NCBI RefSeq assembly: GCF_008369195.1
Contig: NZ_VOBC01000001.1
Span: 310,001-374,000, forward strand
DNA from: Sporosarcina sp. ANT_H38
GTDB lineage: Bacteria; Bacillota; Bacilli; Bacillales_A; Planococcaceae
Reading direction: 5' to 3'
Length of the DNA: 64,000 nt
The notes below the pieces were generated by a model that saw only the letters and a list, made by a program, of their open reading frames with translations, searched no databases and was not told where the DNA came from. Of the stretch, positions 26,080 to 34,926 are shown piece by piece. Within the stretch, counting starts at the first letter, position 1. Each line of letters starts with the position of its first letter. Position numbers and translations under genes: made by a program.

Positions 26080-26925
26080 TTGTCGGATAAAAAAATATTG
26101 ATCATCGAAAAGGCATCTGAACTTTTTGCGAAAAACGGATTTGATGCAACATCCGTACAAGAAATTACAGATGCATGTGGCATTTCGAAAGGTTCTTTTT
26201 ATCTTTCATTTAAATCGAAGGAGAGCCTTCAATTTTCGATATTTGAGTACTTTAGTACGAAACTTATTGATCGGTTAGGCAACATTTATCAAATGGAGAT
26301 TGGACCGAGGGAGAGATTCGAACAGTTTTTCGTGATTCAGTTTGAAGAAATTGCTCGTTATTCAGATTTTATTCTCATGCAAATGCGAGAACAAACAAGC
26401 CCAATCAATGAAGAAATGTTGGGGTTATTGAATGACATGCGGAGAAAAGCGTATGAAGCCCAGGAAAGCCTTCTACTGAATTTGTATGGAGAAGACATAA
26501 AAGAGCATATGACAGATCTTGTTGTTATTTTGGGTGGAATCGTTAAAGGCTATATTGAAATTATTGTTTTTAATAAAGACACTTTAGATTTTGTAGGGTT
26601 GGCGCATTATATTGTGGAACGGATTGATTCAATCGTCAACGGCCTATCTAAACCATTTCTAACAACAGAACTGTTAGCGGGGATTGGAATGTGCGAGGGC
26701 GCTCATTCGGTTACGGCTGAAGAGTTATTGAAAGAAATCAAGTTGGTAAAACGAGAGATAGCAGATGAAGATCTGTTAATCAGTTTGGATGTTATTGAGC
26801 AAGAACTTTCGGTTACGAACTGTCGAAAACCTGTTATTTCGGGGATGTTGTCTAATTTTAAAAACAATGAACGAACTGAACAATTGGTCAAGAAATTAAA
26901 GATGTTCTTGAATGGACTTAAATGA
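26080..26925 (+). CDS. TetR/AcrR-family regulator
   Basis: A 281-residue repressor, longer than the usual ~200. The N-terminal TetR HTH is clear: KASELFAKNGFDATSVQEITDACGISKGSFYLSFKSKESL (residues ~11-50). The ligand-binding part continues to about residue 200, and an additional ~80-residue charged C-terminal extension follows. Start: TTG 26080 with GGGGG upstream; a GTG at 26065 has no ribosome site. It is divergent from the RND exporter over two palindromes, so it very probably represses that pump. The inducer is unknown. Confidence 0.9.
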   Translation: MSDKKILIIEKASELFAKNGFDATSVQEITDACGISKGSFYLSFKSKESLQFSIFEYFSTKLIDRLGNIYQMEIGPRERFEQFFVIQFEEIARYSDFILMQMREQTSPINEEMLGLLNDMRRKAYEAQESLLLNLYGEDIKEHMTDLVVILGGIVKGYIEIIVFNKDTLDFVGLAHYIVERIDSIVNGLSKPFLTTELLAGIGMCEGAHSVTAEELLKEIKLVKREIADEDLLISLDVIEQELSVTNCRKPVISGMLSNFKNNERTEQLVKKLKMFLNGLK

Positions 26926-26997
26926 CACCATTCTTCGCTTTTTGGGCTGTTTTATGGTAGAATTTAAGTTCATAACAGAAGAGGACGTGACGTTTAA

Positions 26998-27372
26998 TTG
27001 ATCACAATTACTATACCAAATCCGGATGTAACGATTGTACAACGAAAACAAGAAATGGGTGCGGATGTTGCGCCAATAAAACCTATTTACGGATTTATTG
27101 ATTTACATGAAATCCCGCGTGATAAAGGCGGCATCATTTTGTTTTATAACAACAAAGATGAGCTGCTGTTTGCTGGCAAAGCACGTAAACTGCGCCAACG
27201 TGTCAAGAAGCATTTTGAAGACACTGTCTCTCCAATCAAGAATCATCGTAACGAAGTGTATGAAATCGCTGTTATCGTTATCGAAGATCCGATGGAACGC
27301 GAAATTTATGAAACGTATATCATTAATACACAACGTGCAAAGTATAACCTAGACAAAGTATTTTTTGAATGA
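26998..27372 (+). CDS. Degenerate GIY-YIG domain protein (UvrC N-terminus-like)
   Basis: A 124-residue single-domain protein that aligns with the UvrC GIY-YIG nuclease domain: GGIILFYNNKDELLFAGKARKLRQRV (44-69) and YETYIINTQRAKYN (104-117). The Arg of the LRQRV helix and the metal-binding Glu105 are kept. The two hallmark tyrosines are replaced by Ile47 (GIY) and Phe58 (YIG). Nuclease activity by the usual mechanism is doubtful. Start: TTG 26998 with AGAGGA 12 nt upstream. It follows the TetR gene by 72 bp on the same strand, probably as a separate unit. Confidence 0.75.
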   Translation: MITITIPNPDVTIVQRKQEMGADVAPIKPIYGFIDLHEIPRDKGGIILFYNNKDELLFAGKARKLRQRVKKHFEDTVSPIKNHRNEVYEIAVIVIEDPMEREIYETYIINTQRAKYNLDKVFFE

Positions 27373-27379
27373 TGAACAA

Positions 27380-27494
27380 AAGCGTAAGCGCCTGATTTGC
27401 CTCGATAAGCGCTGAAGAGCTTGAAGGTAAAGGCGTTTTTTGCCTTTATCAGCAAGACTGAAGCGACTCGAGGGGCTAGGTGCTGGAGTCTAGA
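27380..27494 (-). repeat. Interspersed intergenic repeat, inverted copy
   Basis: In reverse complement this reads GTCTAGACTCCAGCACCTAG at one end and GGCGCTTACGCTTTTG at the other, matching the ends of the block at 18050. The centre has a strong local hairpin AAAGGCGTTTTTTGCCTTT near 27425-27446. Confidence 0.5.
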
Positions 27495-27557
27495 CGTGAA
27501 ATCTCCTTATTAGAACTAATTCAAAATATGAGATTTTATAATTTACTTAGCAAATAC

Positions 27558-27586
27558 AAAGCTGACTGCCATGTGCAATCAGCTTT
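27558..27586 (+). terminator. Short intrinsic terminator
   Basis: AAAGCTGA and TCAGCTTT flank a 13-nt loop, followed by TCTTTTT. No gene ends immediately upstream, so it may belong to the GIY-YIG gene transcript. Confidence 0.5.
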
Positions 27587-27622
27587 TCTTTTTGACTACA
27601 TATATAGGAAAAGGGTGGGGAC

Positions 27623-28885
27623 ATGGACAAGAGACTACAAAAGATTGTTGACGAAGCGCAAGAAAAGTTTGGTTTGGAAGCGTACAGGCTGGAAAGACAT
27701 TCAATTTTTAAAGAGCGAGATACTACGGGCGCTGCTTATTATACGTTTAATATGGAGTGGTTTCCTAAGCAATTACGTGAGCCAATCGAAGAAGATTATA
27801 ATCCTGAGGGTACAGCGATTGTTGAATATGCTATTCAAAAGCAACAATTTAGTGGAGTGTCATTCGTACAACGAGAATCATTTTCTACAAAAACTCATTT
27901 CCCCAATAAAAACGTAGATGAAGTCGCCGCGTGGATTGAACAGGAAACGGGATTGCTATACAAACAGGATTTCAAACTAACCGCAGCGAATGCAAATGGA
28001 TTTCAGTTTAAATCGGATGTCGAGGGTATCTATTTTTCTCCGAGCTGTATGATTGAAGTTAATTTTGATGATGCTGGCAAGCTGACATCCTATCATTCGT
28101 ACGGAACGAAACCTTCACGGGATCTAGTGGAGCAATCGAAATTCACATTGACACTTGAAGAAATTGAATCAATCGTAAAAAAACAGCTTCAACTTGTAGA
28201 GTTTCCATCTGAAACGGAAAAACGACTTTTGGCTGTCTATGCAATGGAAGAAGTATATGTAACGGTAGACGGGACACGAATAATTCCCTTTATGGAACAT
28301 GAGCGTTCAGAAGTAAAAGTAAATGAAGTAATTGAATGGGACAAGCCGTTGGAAGAACAGATTAATCGTGAAGAAATCACGGTTGTTGCTGAAGTGAGTG
28401 TAGAAGAAGCATTCGGCAACATCGACGCCGGGGAAAAACTGACGTTGTCGGCAGAACAAATTGAGCGTAGTAAAAATATTGTCCGCGATGTCTTGAGGGT
28501 TGAATATCCTATGGAATCAGGAAAGTGGAAGCTATTTAAACTTCAGCGCCAAGAGAATTTCATCGAAGCCCACTGCAAGATTAATGAAAAGAATACAACG
28601 CCTTTTAACCGAAAAGTAGTCGTATTTATAAACCCGGAAACAATGAAGGTACTAAATTACCTTGATAACGGTGCGATGTCCGAGATTTTTGATGCATTTT
28701 CTCCTGCTGAAAAGGCTGTTGTGACACATGAAGAGGCTTTCGATAAAATGATTCCTTACATTACACTCGATCCGGCTTATGTCTATGACGAGGTAGTAGG
28801 AAAGTATATTCTGTGTGGTTTGCTTGATGCAGCAGAAGCTGTAGATGCAGTAACTGGTGAAATTATTTTATTGGAAGATATATAA
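27623..28885 (+). CDS. YcdB/YcdC-repeat (DUF4901-like) protein
   Basis: A 420-residue protein with repeated modules that open with helical segments such as LTLEEIESIVKKQLQLVEFP and LSAEQIERSKNIVRDVLRVEYP and continue with beta-rich stretches, ending in YVYDEVVGKYILCGLLDAAEAVDAVTGEI, the PepSY-like terminal motif. It lacks a signal peptide, unlike many relatives. The ATG follows GGGTGGGG. Function is unknown; PepSY-related modules are often inhibitors of hydrolases. Element B begins 9 bp after its stop. Confidence 0.7.
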   Translation: MDKRLQKIVDEAQEKFGLEAYRLERHSIFKERDTTGAAYYTFNMEWFPKQLREPIEEDYNPEGTAIVEYAIQKQQFSGVSFVQRESFSTKTHFPNKNVDEVAAWIEQETGLLYKQDFKLTAANANGFQFKSDVEGIYFSPSCMIEVNFDDAGKLTSYHSYGTKPSRDLVEQSKFTLTLEEIESIVKKQLQLVEFPSETEKRLLAVYAMEEVYVTVDGTRIIPFMEHERSEVKVNEVIEWDKPLEEQINREEITVVAEVSVEEAFGNIDAGEKLTLSAEQIERSKNIVRDVLRVEYPMESGKWKLFKLQRQENFIEAHCKINEKNTTPFNRKVVVFINPETMKVLNYLDNGAMSEIFDAFSPAEKAVVTHEEAFDKMIPYITLDPAYVYDEVVGKYILCGLLDAAEAVDAVTGEIILLEDI

Positions 28886-28893
28886 TACCACGT

Positions 28894-29595
28894 CTGTGGA
28901 TTAACTTTTATTCGTATACAATACCGTCGAGAAGGGTTTGATAACACCCATTTTCACTGGACTATTTTCGGACCGCATTCGGCTAACTATTCATGACAGG
29001 TTTAAGGAGGAATTGCAATTCATTCCTCCAAAGAGGGATCCAAGTGTTGGCTAGAAGTGACTCCGTCACTTCTAGCCAACACTTGTTTTAGTAATCCTGT
29101 TGTGAATTGTTACCTGTCGCGTTCCTACAATGTTCAAGTGAAAAATGCAGGTGTTTTGGAAGAAAAGAATAGATTATATTCTATGGAGAGTGTAAATGCC
29201 CGAAGATACAATTTCGGGCACTCTGGCACGTTGTACAATGCGTTCCTTGCTTACTTTTTGTGAAGATTATGCATCTTAGCTTGTGTTGCTTAATAGAAAG
29301 TGACACTTCTTTAAAATAAATAAGAAAAAACCATAGAGAAAAGCCAGCTATTCTTTTGTCCAAATAAGCTTCAGTATTCTCTGTACTTATGCATTTGGAG
29401 CGTGACGGATAAAGGACAACCATTCGATTACCGGAAAAGCGTGTAGGGATGCGGCTAAGTCGCATCCCTATACATCCAGACACCTCGCTAATCGTACTAG
29501 AAGTCATTCAATCCAAACCGATTCAAAAGCACAACTATACAAATATACGCCAGTAGTAATCAAGTTATTTACGGGATATTGTGATTAATCAACAG
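28894..29595 (-). mobile_element. Hairpin-rich MITE-like element, copy B (inverted)
   Basis: The 702-bp copy is in the opposite orientation to A. Its ends are CTGTGGATTAAC and TGATTAATCAACAG. It carries H1 (29443-29470), H3 (29195-29221) and a very large hairpin H5 at 29041-29085: a perfect 21-bp stem (CAAGTGTTGGCTAGAAGTGAC) with a 3-nt loop TCC. H2 is deleted. The segment GTTCCTACAATGTTCAAGTG and the ATGAATAGTTAGCCG motif are conserved with A, C and D. It is inserted between a plus-strand gene and the manganese operon. Confidence 0.8.
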
Positions 29596-29623
29596 TCGTG
29601 ATATAATACTTCACTAAATATAC

Positions 29624-29661
29624 AAAAAGAGGATGCCATAAAAATGGTGTCCTCTTTTTTT
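29624..29661 (+). terminator. Intrinsic terminator
   Basis: AAAAAGAGGATGCCAT pairs with ATGGTGTCCTCTTTTTT around AAAA. It is now separated from the gene at 27623 by element B, so the insertion probably split a gene from its own terminator. Confidence 0.8.
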
Positions 29662-29784
29662 ACAAGATAAATATAAGCTTTTCTACTTTGATCGGCTTCT
29701 AGATTTCCCTGGATAGACTTATCCCTGTCGCGTCTAGTGTGCCTTACGCTATTCTCGCAGTATAAATGGTTCCAAAACTAATAC

Positions 29785-29813
29785 TTTACATTTTATCTGA
29801 TATATCTTATTAT
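29785..29813 (+). promoter_or_regulatory. Promoter of the manganese ABC operon
   Basis: TTTACA (29785-29790) and TATTAT (29808-29813) are separated by 17 bp. The three MntR-like boxes begin 11 bp downstream. Confidence 0.6.
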
Positions 29814-29824
29814 GGAGTTAATAA

Positions 29825-29841
29825 AGTTTCCTGAGGGAAAC
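29825..29841. promoter_or_regulatory. MntR-like box 1
   Basis: AGTTTCCTGAGGGAAAC resembles the B. subtilis MntR sites (TTTGCCTTAAGGAAAC type). It lies at the expected transcription start of the manganese operon. Confidence 0.7.
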
Positions 29842-29870
29842 AATAGTTCTGTTCATTTTTTTACCTATAA

Positions 29871-29887
29871 AGTTTCCCTAGGGAAAA
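29871..29887. promoter_or_regulatory. MntR-like box 2
   Basis: AGTTTCCCTAGGGAAAA is a second copy of the same palindromic motif, 46 bp (centre to centre) beyond box 1. Confidence 0.7.
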
Positions 29888-29901
29888 AAAAATTTACTTT
29901 T

Positions 29902-29923
29902 GAAGTTTCCTTAAGGAAACTTC
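29902..29923. promoter_or_regulatory. MntR-like box 3, perfect palindrome
   Basis: GAAGTTTCCTT is followed directly by its reverse complement AAGGAAACTTC, a perfect 22-bp palindrome in the 5' untranslated region, 33 bp beyond box 2. Confidence 0.75.
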
Positions 29924-29956
29924 TGCATATAAATAGATGTATGGAGGTGTGTAAAA

Positions 29957-30697
29957 ATGAAAGACGCAATTGTAGTTTCGAATTTACATGTATCGTATTT
30001 TGGGAAAGAAGTGTTACACGATATAGCGTTTACGATTTCTGAAGGGAAATCAATTGGAATCATTGGGCCGAATGGAGCTGGTAAGTCCACTTTGCTTAAA
30101 GTATTACTTAATTTGATTCCAGAAGATAAAGGTGAAATTACAATCCTTGGTTCGACACTGAAAGAAGTGCGTAAACGAATTGCCTACGTTCCGCAGCGTA
30201 GTACAATCGACTGGGATTTCCCGATTACAGTTAAAGATACAGTTCTTATCGGAACGTATCCAACAGTAGGGCTATTGAAGAGACCTGGTCGGAAAGAAAG
30301 AGAATTGGCTCTAAAATGTCTTGAAAAGGTTGATATGCTGGAGTTTCAGAATCGGCAAATTGGAGAGTTATCTGGCGGTCAGCAGCAGCGCGTTTTCTTG
30401 GCCAGAGCACTAGCTCAACAGGCAGACTTATTTTTACTCGATGAACCATTTGTTGGAATTGACGCTACAAGTGAAGAGATGATTGTCAACATTTTAAAGG
30501 AGTTGCGCGATGAAGGGAAAACAATTATTGTGGTCCATCATGATTTGAATAAAGCAGAAAAGTATTTCGATGAACTATTGTTGTTAAATAAGGAGTTAAT
30601 TGCGAAGGGTACTGTGAAAGAAGTATTTACGCCTAAAATGATTTCAAAAGCGTACGGGGGACAATTATCATTTTTAGATGGGGTGATGGAAAAATGA
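29957..30697 (+). CDS. mntB: Manganese ABC transporter ATPase
   Basis: A 246-residue ATPase of the metal-uptake (MZT/9.A) ABC class. Walker A GPNGAGKST is at residues 37-45, a Q-loop YVPQRSTIDWDFPITV follows (the DWDFP segment is characteristic of Mn/Zn importers), the signature is LSGGQQQR, Walker B is LFLLDEPFVGID, and the switch histidine is in VVHHD. Three MntR-like boxes precede it, so it should be expressed when manganese is scarce. Its stop overlaps the permease start by 4 bp. The symbol follows B. subtilis usage (mntA binding protein, mntB ATPase, mntC permease); other genera number differently. Confidence 0.9.
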   Translation: MKDAIVVSNLHVSYFGKEVLHDIAFTISEGKSIGIIGPNGAGKSTLLKVLLNLIPEDKGEITILGSTLKEVRKRIAYVPQRSTIDWDFPITVKDTVLIGTYPTVGLLKRPGRKERELALKCLEKVDMLEFQNRQIGELSGGQQQRVFLARALAQQADLFLLDEPFVGIDATSEEMIVNILKELRDEGKTIIVVHHDLNKAEKYFDELLLLNKELIAKGTVKEVFTPKMISKAYGGQLSFLDGVMEK

Positions 30698-31554
30698 TAC
30701 ATTTCTTCGAAGCTGTTATGCAATATGGTTTTCTGCAAAAAGCGCTTATTACTTCTGTTATGGTTGGTATCATTAGTGGCGTCATTGGTTGTTTTATTAT
30801 TTTAAGAGGAATGGCTCTTATGGGGGATGCGATATCTCATGCTGTGTTGCCTGGTGTCGCCATTTCTTTTATGCTTGGTATCAATTTCTTTATTGGGGCG
30901 GTAATAACAGGTATTTTAACTGCGATTGGCATCGGGTTCATCAACCAGAATAGTCGTGTTAAAAATGATTCTGCGATTGGCATCATGTTTACAGCAGCGT
31001 TTGCCTCGGGGATTATCCTTATTACTTTCCTGAAGAGTAGCACGGATCTGTATCACATACTCTTTGGAAATGTATTGGCAGTAAGGCCTTCTGATATGTG
31101 GATAACGTTGATAGTCGGTATTTTCGTGTTGTTAAGTGTGTTTATATTTTATAAAGAATTGCTCGTCAGTTCGTTTGACCCCATTATGGCACAGGCATAT
31201 GGGCTTCCTACTAAGATGATCCATTACTTTTTAATGGTTCTGTTAACGCTTGTCACGGTCGCATCGTTACAGACGGTGGGCATTATATTAGTTGTTGCGA
31301 TGCTTATTACACCTGCTTCGACAGCTTATTTATTATCTGATCGACTGTCTGTCATGATATTCATTTCAGCCATATGTGGAACAATTTCGGCGGTAATTGG
31401 TTTGTATTTGAGTTTTACGTACAATCTGGCATCTGGCGCGACGATCGTTCTTGTTGCAACAGCTTTATTTTTCATAGCGTTTATTTTTTCACCAAAGCAA
31501 GGATTATTGTGGCGGGCTATTAGAACGAACAAACAAAAATCCGCTCTCTCATGA
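30694..31554 (+). CDS. mntC: Manganese ABC transporter permease
   Basis: A 286-residue ABC-3 family permease with about eight predicted segments; ILRGMALMGDAISHAVLPGVAISFMLG is the family's characteristic N-terminal motif and TVGIILVVAMLITPASTAYLL the conserved late motif. GTGATGGAAAA before the ATG contains the ribosome site, and the start overlaps the ATPase stop. The single permease suggests a homodimeric channel. Followed 33 bp later by the binding-protein gene. Confidence 0.9.
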   Translation: MIHFFEAVMQYGFLQKALITSVMVGIISGVIGCFIILRGMALMGDAISHAVLPGVAISFMLGINFFIGAVITGILTAIGIGFINQNSRVKNDSAIGIMFTAAFASGIILITFLKSSTDLYHILFGNVLAVRPSDMWITLIVGIFVLLSVFIFYKELLVSSFDPIMAQAYGLPTKMIHYFLMVLLTLVTVASLQTVGIILVVAMLITPASTAYLLSDRLSVMIFISAICGTISAVIGLYLSFTYNLASGATIVLVATALFFIAFIFSPKQGLLWRAIRTNKQKSALS

Positions 31555-31587
31555 GTGATAATTTAAAAAAGGAAGGAAAGATACTAC

Positions 31588-32520
31588 ATGAAAAAAAGTA
31601 TTATGCTTTTCGCAATGATCGTTGTTGGAACTCTGCTGTCGGCATGTAACCAAGGTACGACTGCCCCAAAAGAGAAGGGGGAAAAACTACAAATCGTTGC
31701 GACGTATTCGATTGTCTACGATATTGTGAAAAATGTCGGGGGCGATTTGGTCGATGTTCATAGCCTTGCACCGATTGGATCTGATCCTCACCAATATGAT
31801 CCCCTTCCAGAAGACTTGGTTTTAACGTCGGATGCGGATGCTGTATTTTACAACGGGCTCAATTTGGAAGAAGGAAATGCCTGGTTTACGAAGTTGATGG
31901 AGACGGCTGGGAAGTCGGGTGAAGATGCTCCGGTATTTCGAGTAAGTGAAGGTGTTAAGCCAATGCTCCTCAATTCGTTAGACCATAAAGGGGAAGAAGA
32001 TCCTCATGCTTGGCTCGATGTGCGAAATGGCATAAAGTACACTGAAAATGTCCGTGATGCATTAAAAAAATTAGACCCAGCCAATGCGGCTAAGTATGAT
32101 GAAAATGCGGATGCCTATCGTGCAGAACTGCAAGCTCTTCATGAAGACATTATGCAAAAGATGAAGGAAATACCTAAAGAACAACGTATACTCGTAACAA
32201 GTGAAGGTGCGTTTAAATATTTCTCCGATGCGTATGATTTTAGTGCGGCATACATTTGGGAGATCAATTCACACCATGAAGGAACGCCTGAACAATTGAC
32301 GAACATCATTTCTACAGTTACTAGCGAAAATGCTAAGGCATTATTTTTAGAAACTAGTGTCGATCCCCGAAGTATGGAGATGGTTTCAAGGGAAACCAAT
32401 GTGCCGATTGCTGGGAAAATCTTTACGGACTCATTGGGGAAACCTGGCGATGACGGTGATACGTATATCAATATGTTGAAATGGAATGCAGATATGATTT
32501 TTAATGGTTTAAACAACTAA
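31588..32520 (+). CDS. mntA: Manganese-binding lipoprotein
   Basis: A 310-residue cluster A-I solute-binding lipoprotein with the lipobox LLSAC (Cys20). The predicted metal ligands are His68 (GSDPHQYDP), His140 (EEDPHAWLD), Glu206 (VTSEGAF) and Asp281 (FTDSLG). The His-His-Glu-Asp set and the absence of a histidine-rich loop favour manganese over zinc, consistent with the MntR boxes in front of the operon. AAGGAAGG precedes the ATG. A strong terminator closes the three-gene operon. Confidence 0.9.
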   Translation: MKKSIMLFAMIVVGTLLSACNQGTTAPKEKGEKLQIVATYSIVYDIVKNVGGDLVDVHSLAPIGSDPHQYDPLPEDLVLTSDADAVFYNGLNLEEGNAWFTKLMETAGKSGEDAPVFRVSEGVKPMLLNSLDHKGEEDPHAWLDVRNGIKYTENVRDALKKLDPANAAKYDENADAYRAELQALHEDIMQKMKEIPKEQRILVTSEGAFKYFSDAYDFSAAYIWEINSHHEGTPEQLTNIISTVTSENAKALFLETSVDPRSMEMVSRETNVPIAGKIFTDSLGKPGDDGDTYINMLKWNADMIFNGLNN

Positions 32521-32530
32521 TAGAATTATG

Positions 32531-32572
32531 AAGCAGGCAGGACTTTTACAAGAAAAGTCCTGCCTGCTTTTT
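32531..32572 (+). terminator. Terminator of the manganese operon
   Basis: AGCAGGCAGGACTTTT pairs with AAAAGTCCTGCCTGCT, followed by TTTT. Confidence 0.9.
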
Positions 32573-33384
32573 AGTTCATATATGGACAGAAGCAAACAAA
32601 GATACAATTTTGGCTGCTCATGTTTTTTATATAGAATTATCCTTATTAAATTTTAAGATGTTACAGGCTATTGTTGTACTTGTGAGGAAATATACCGAAT
32701 GACCATAATTTTAGCTTGAATTTTTGTATAGAATAACCATAGTTATCTATGGTGAAAAACTATAAGTTTAATAGTAGGGAATTGCTTGTAATGATTATTG
32801 CGAAAAAAATGGGTGATTTGTGAGTATTCAATTGAATAGAATGGCTCAAATGCCTTCTTATTTATCCACAGAAATAAAATAGAAAAAAGCTGCCATGAAT
32901 AAAATCAGGAATGGATATCATTTATTTAGGAATCGGTGATGCTGATTTTTCACACTTGAATAGCGAATTATGGAAGTTATTTAGTCGCTTTCAAATACTA
33001 AAAATCAGTACAGATACTGGACATTTCACGCCTTTAGAATAAGCCGCTGCAATTGCCCTAAATAGTGAACAGCATAGAAACATTTATCCGGAAATGTATG
33101 ACTGAAATGTTGAAAGGGCTTGAATCTATCGGGCTAAAGGGTAGATACACAAAGGTATTTTCTCCATTTTAGGCATGTTCATGAAAGCTGTACATCTACT
33201 GAATTTGTCATAAGTTTATTAGAAAGGCCTGATACCCGGTAATGCTTTTAGCCGGTCAGGATAAGGGGATCTCCGAATAGCCATATCTGTTCCAACTGAA
33301 AGACTATTCGAAGCGATAAACAGTATTAAAAAAGCTTACAGGTTGTTGTAACTATAAAATTATATATAAATTGGAGGAATGTAT
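32573..33384. other. Decayed intergenic region
   Basis: About 800 bp without an intact gene. It includes a hydrolase remnant (separate entry at 32911), a short hairpin CCATAG/CTATGG near 32738-32754, and a C-terminal-looking frame VPTERLFEAINSIKKAYR that ends near 33353. The stretch reads as a graveyard of broken genes upstream of the aldehyde dehydrogenase. Confidence 0.5.
32911..33105 (+). pseudogene. Remnant of an alpha/beta hydrolase C-terminus
   Basis: The frame from 32911 reads MDIIYLGIGDADFSHLNSEL and later KISTDTGHFTPLE, then an in-frame TAA (33040) and AAAIALNSEQHRNIYPEMYD. The stop sits where CAA (Gln) would continue GHFTPLEQ, the usual C-terminal His motif of alpha/beta hydrolases. 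One substitution therefore broke the frame, and the 5' part of the gene is missing. The family call rests on the GHF-PLE motif alone. Confidence 0.4.
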
Positions 33385-34866
33385 ATGAAAAAGTATCTTA
33401 ACTATATTGACGGTGAGTGGAGCGAATCATCATCAAGCAAATTTGTGGAGATTTTGAATCCGGCAAATGGAGAAGTGCTCGGAGAAGTTACACAATCGAC
33501 GAAAGAAGATGTGGATCGAGCGGTACAGGCTGCAAAGAGAGCGCAAAAAGAATGGCGTCTAGTTCCAGCTCCAGAACGTGCAGAGTTTTTATATAAGGTT
33601 GCCTTCCTATTAAAGGAGCGCAAAGAGGAAATAGCACAAGTTCTTACGAGTGAAATGGGTAAAGTAATTGACGAAGCAAGAGGAGAAGTACAAGAAGCGA
33701 TTGATATGGCTTTTTATATGGCTGGAGAAGGTCGTCGCCTCTTTGGTGACACGGTTCCTTCAGAACTTCGCAATAAATTTGCGATGAGTGTCCGAATTCC
33801 AGTTGGAGTTGCGGGCTTGATTACGCCTTGGAACTTCCCAATTGCAATTGCATCTTGGAAGTCATTTCCAGCACTTGTTACAGGAAATGCGGTTGTTTGG
33901 AAACCCGCAACTGAAACGCCAATCGTTGCTTTTGAATTTGCAAAAATTTATGAGGAGGCAGGACTACCAAAAGGACTGCTAAACCTTGTGAACGGTTCAG
34001 GAAGCGTAGTTGGAGATGCAATGGTAGAACATCCTGACATTGATTTGATTTCATTTACTGGTTCAAATGAGGTTGGTAGTGCTATCAATGCTCGCGCTGG
34101 GCAACTTTTAAAACGAACATCTCTTGAAATGGGTGGTAAAAATGCTGTAATTGTATTGGCAGATGCTGATTTAAATCTCGCTGTTGACGGGATTTTGTGG
34201 GGGGCATTTGGCACTAGTGGGCAAAGGTGTACAGCAACGAGCCGAATTATTGTTCACCAAGATGTTAAAGAAGAATTAGAGCAAAGACTTGTTCAGCGAA
34301 TTGGGGAATTATCACTTGGCGATGGTACTGATGAATCAGTTAAAGTAGGTCCTGTCATCAATCGTTCTTCACTTGAGAAAATTCATGAGTATGTAAAAAT
34401 TGGTCAACAAGAAGGGGCAAAACTACTGGCGGGTGGAAGTATCGTAACTGACAACGGCTTAGAAAGAGGGAATTTCTATGCACCCACAATCTTTACAAAT
34501 GTAACACCAGAAATGCGAATTGCTAAAGAGGAAATTTTTGGCCCAGTACTATCCATAATTTCTGTGAAGAGTTTAGAAGAAGCTATAGAAGTAAATAACG
34601 GTGTTGAATTTGGTTTATCTAGTTCTATCTTTACCGCAGATGTAAATCTTGCCTTTCAAGCAATGAGAGATTTAGATACTGGAATTGTATATGTTAATGC
34701 TGGTACGACAGGAGCTGAAATTCACCTACCATTCGGAGGAACGAAAGGTACTGGGAATGGACATCGAGACTCTGGTGTAGCTGCACTTGATGTATATACA
34801 GAATGGAAATCCATCTATATTGACTACAGTGGAAAACTTCAAAGAGCCCAGATTGATAATTATTAA
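33385..34866 (+). CDS. Aldehyde dehydrogenase, alpha-ketoglutaric semialdehyde type (YcbD-like)
   Basis: NAD(P)-dependent oxidation of an aldehyde to the acid. The 493-residue protein has Asn150 (TPWNFP), Glu248 (SLEMGGKN) and the catalytic Cys282 (GTSGQRC), and ends with [16 protein letters not shown] as in the KGSADH group that finishes glucarate/galactarate breakdown. Start 33385 was chosen because GGAGGA lies 7 nt upstream; the ATG at 33379 is too close. It faces a CdaR-type sugar-diacid regulator across a shared terminator, which supports the 2,5-dioxovalerate assignment. The dehydratases of that pathway are not in the window. Confidence 0.85.
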   Translation: MKKYLNYIDGEWSESSSSKFVEILNPANGEVLGEVTQSTKEDVDRAVQAAKRAQKEWRLVPAPERAEFLYKVAFLLKERKEEIAQVLTSEMGKVIDEARGEVQEAIDMAFYMAGEGRRLFGDTVPSELRNKFAMSVRIPVGVAGLITPWNFPIAIASWKSFPALVTGNAVVWKPATETPIVAFEFAKIYEEAGLPKGLLNLVNGSGSVVGDAMVEHPDIDLISFTGSNEVGSAINARAGQLLKRTSLEMGGKNAVIVLADADLNLAVDGILWGAFGTSGQRCTATSRIIVHQDVKEELEQRLVQRIGELSLGDGTDESVKVGPVINRSSLEKIHEYVKIGQQEGAKLLAGGSIVTDNGLERGNFYAPTIFTNVTPEMRIAKEEIFGPVLSIISVKSLEEAIEVNNGVEFGLSSSIFTADVNLAFQAMRDLDTGIVYVNAGTTGAEIHLPFGGTKGTGNGHRDSGVAALDVYTEWKSIYIDYSGKLQRAQIDNY

Positions 34867-34881
34867 TTCTTAGATTAAATT

Positions 34882-34926
34882 AAAAAGCTGCCATTCCGTT
34901 AAATAATACTTAGGGATGGCAGCTTT
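34882..34926. terminator. Bidirectional terminator
   Basis: AAAAGCTGCCAT pairs with ATGGCAGCTTT across a long loop, between convergent aldehyde dehydrogenase and cdaR-like genes. Confidence 0.8.
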
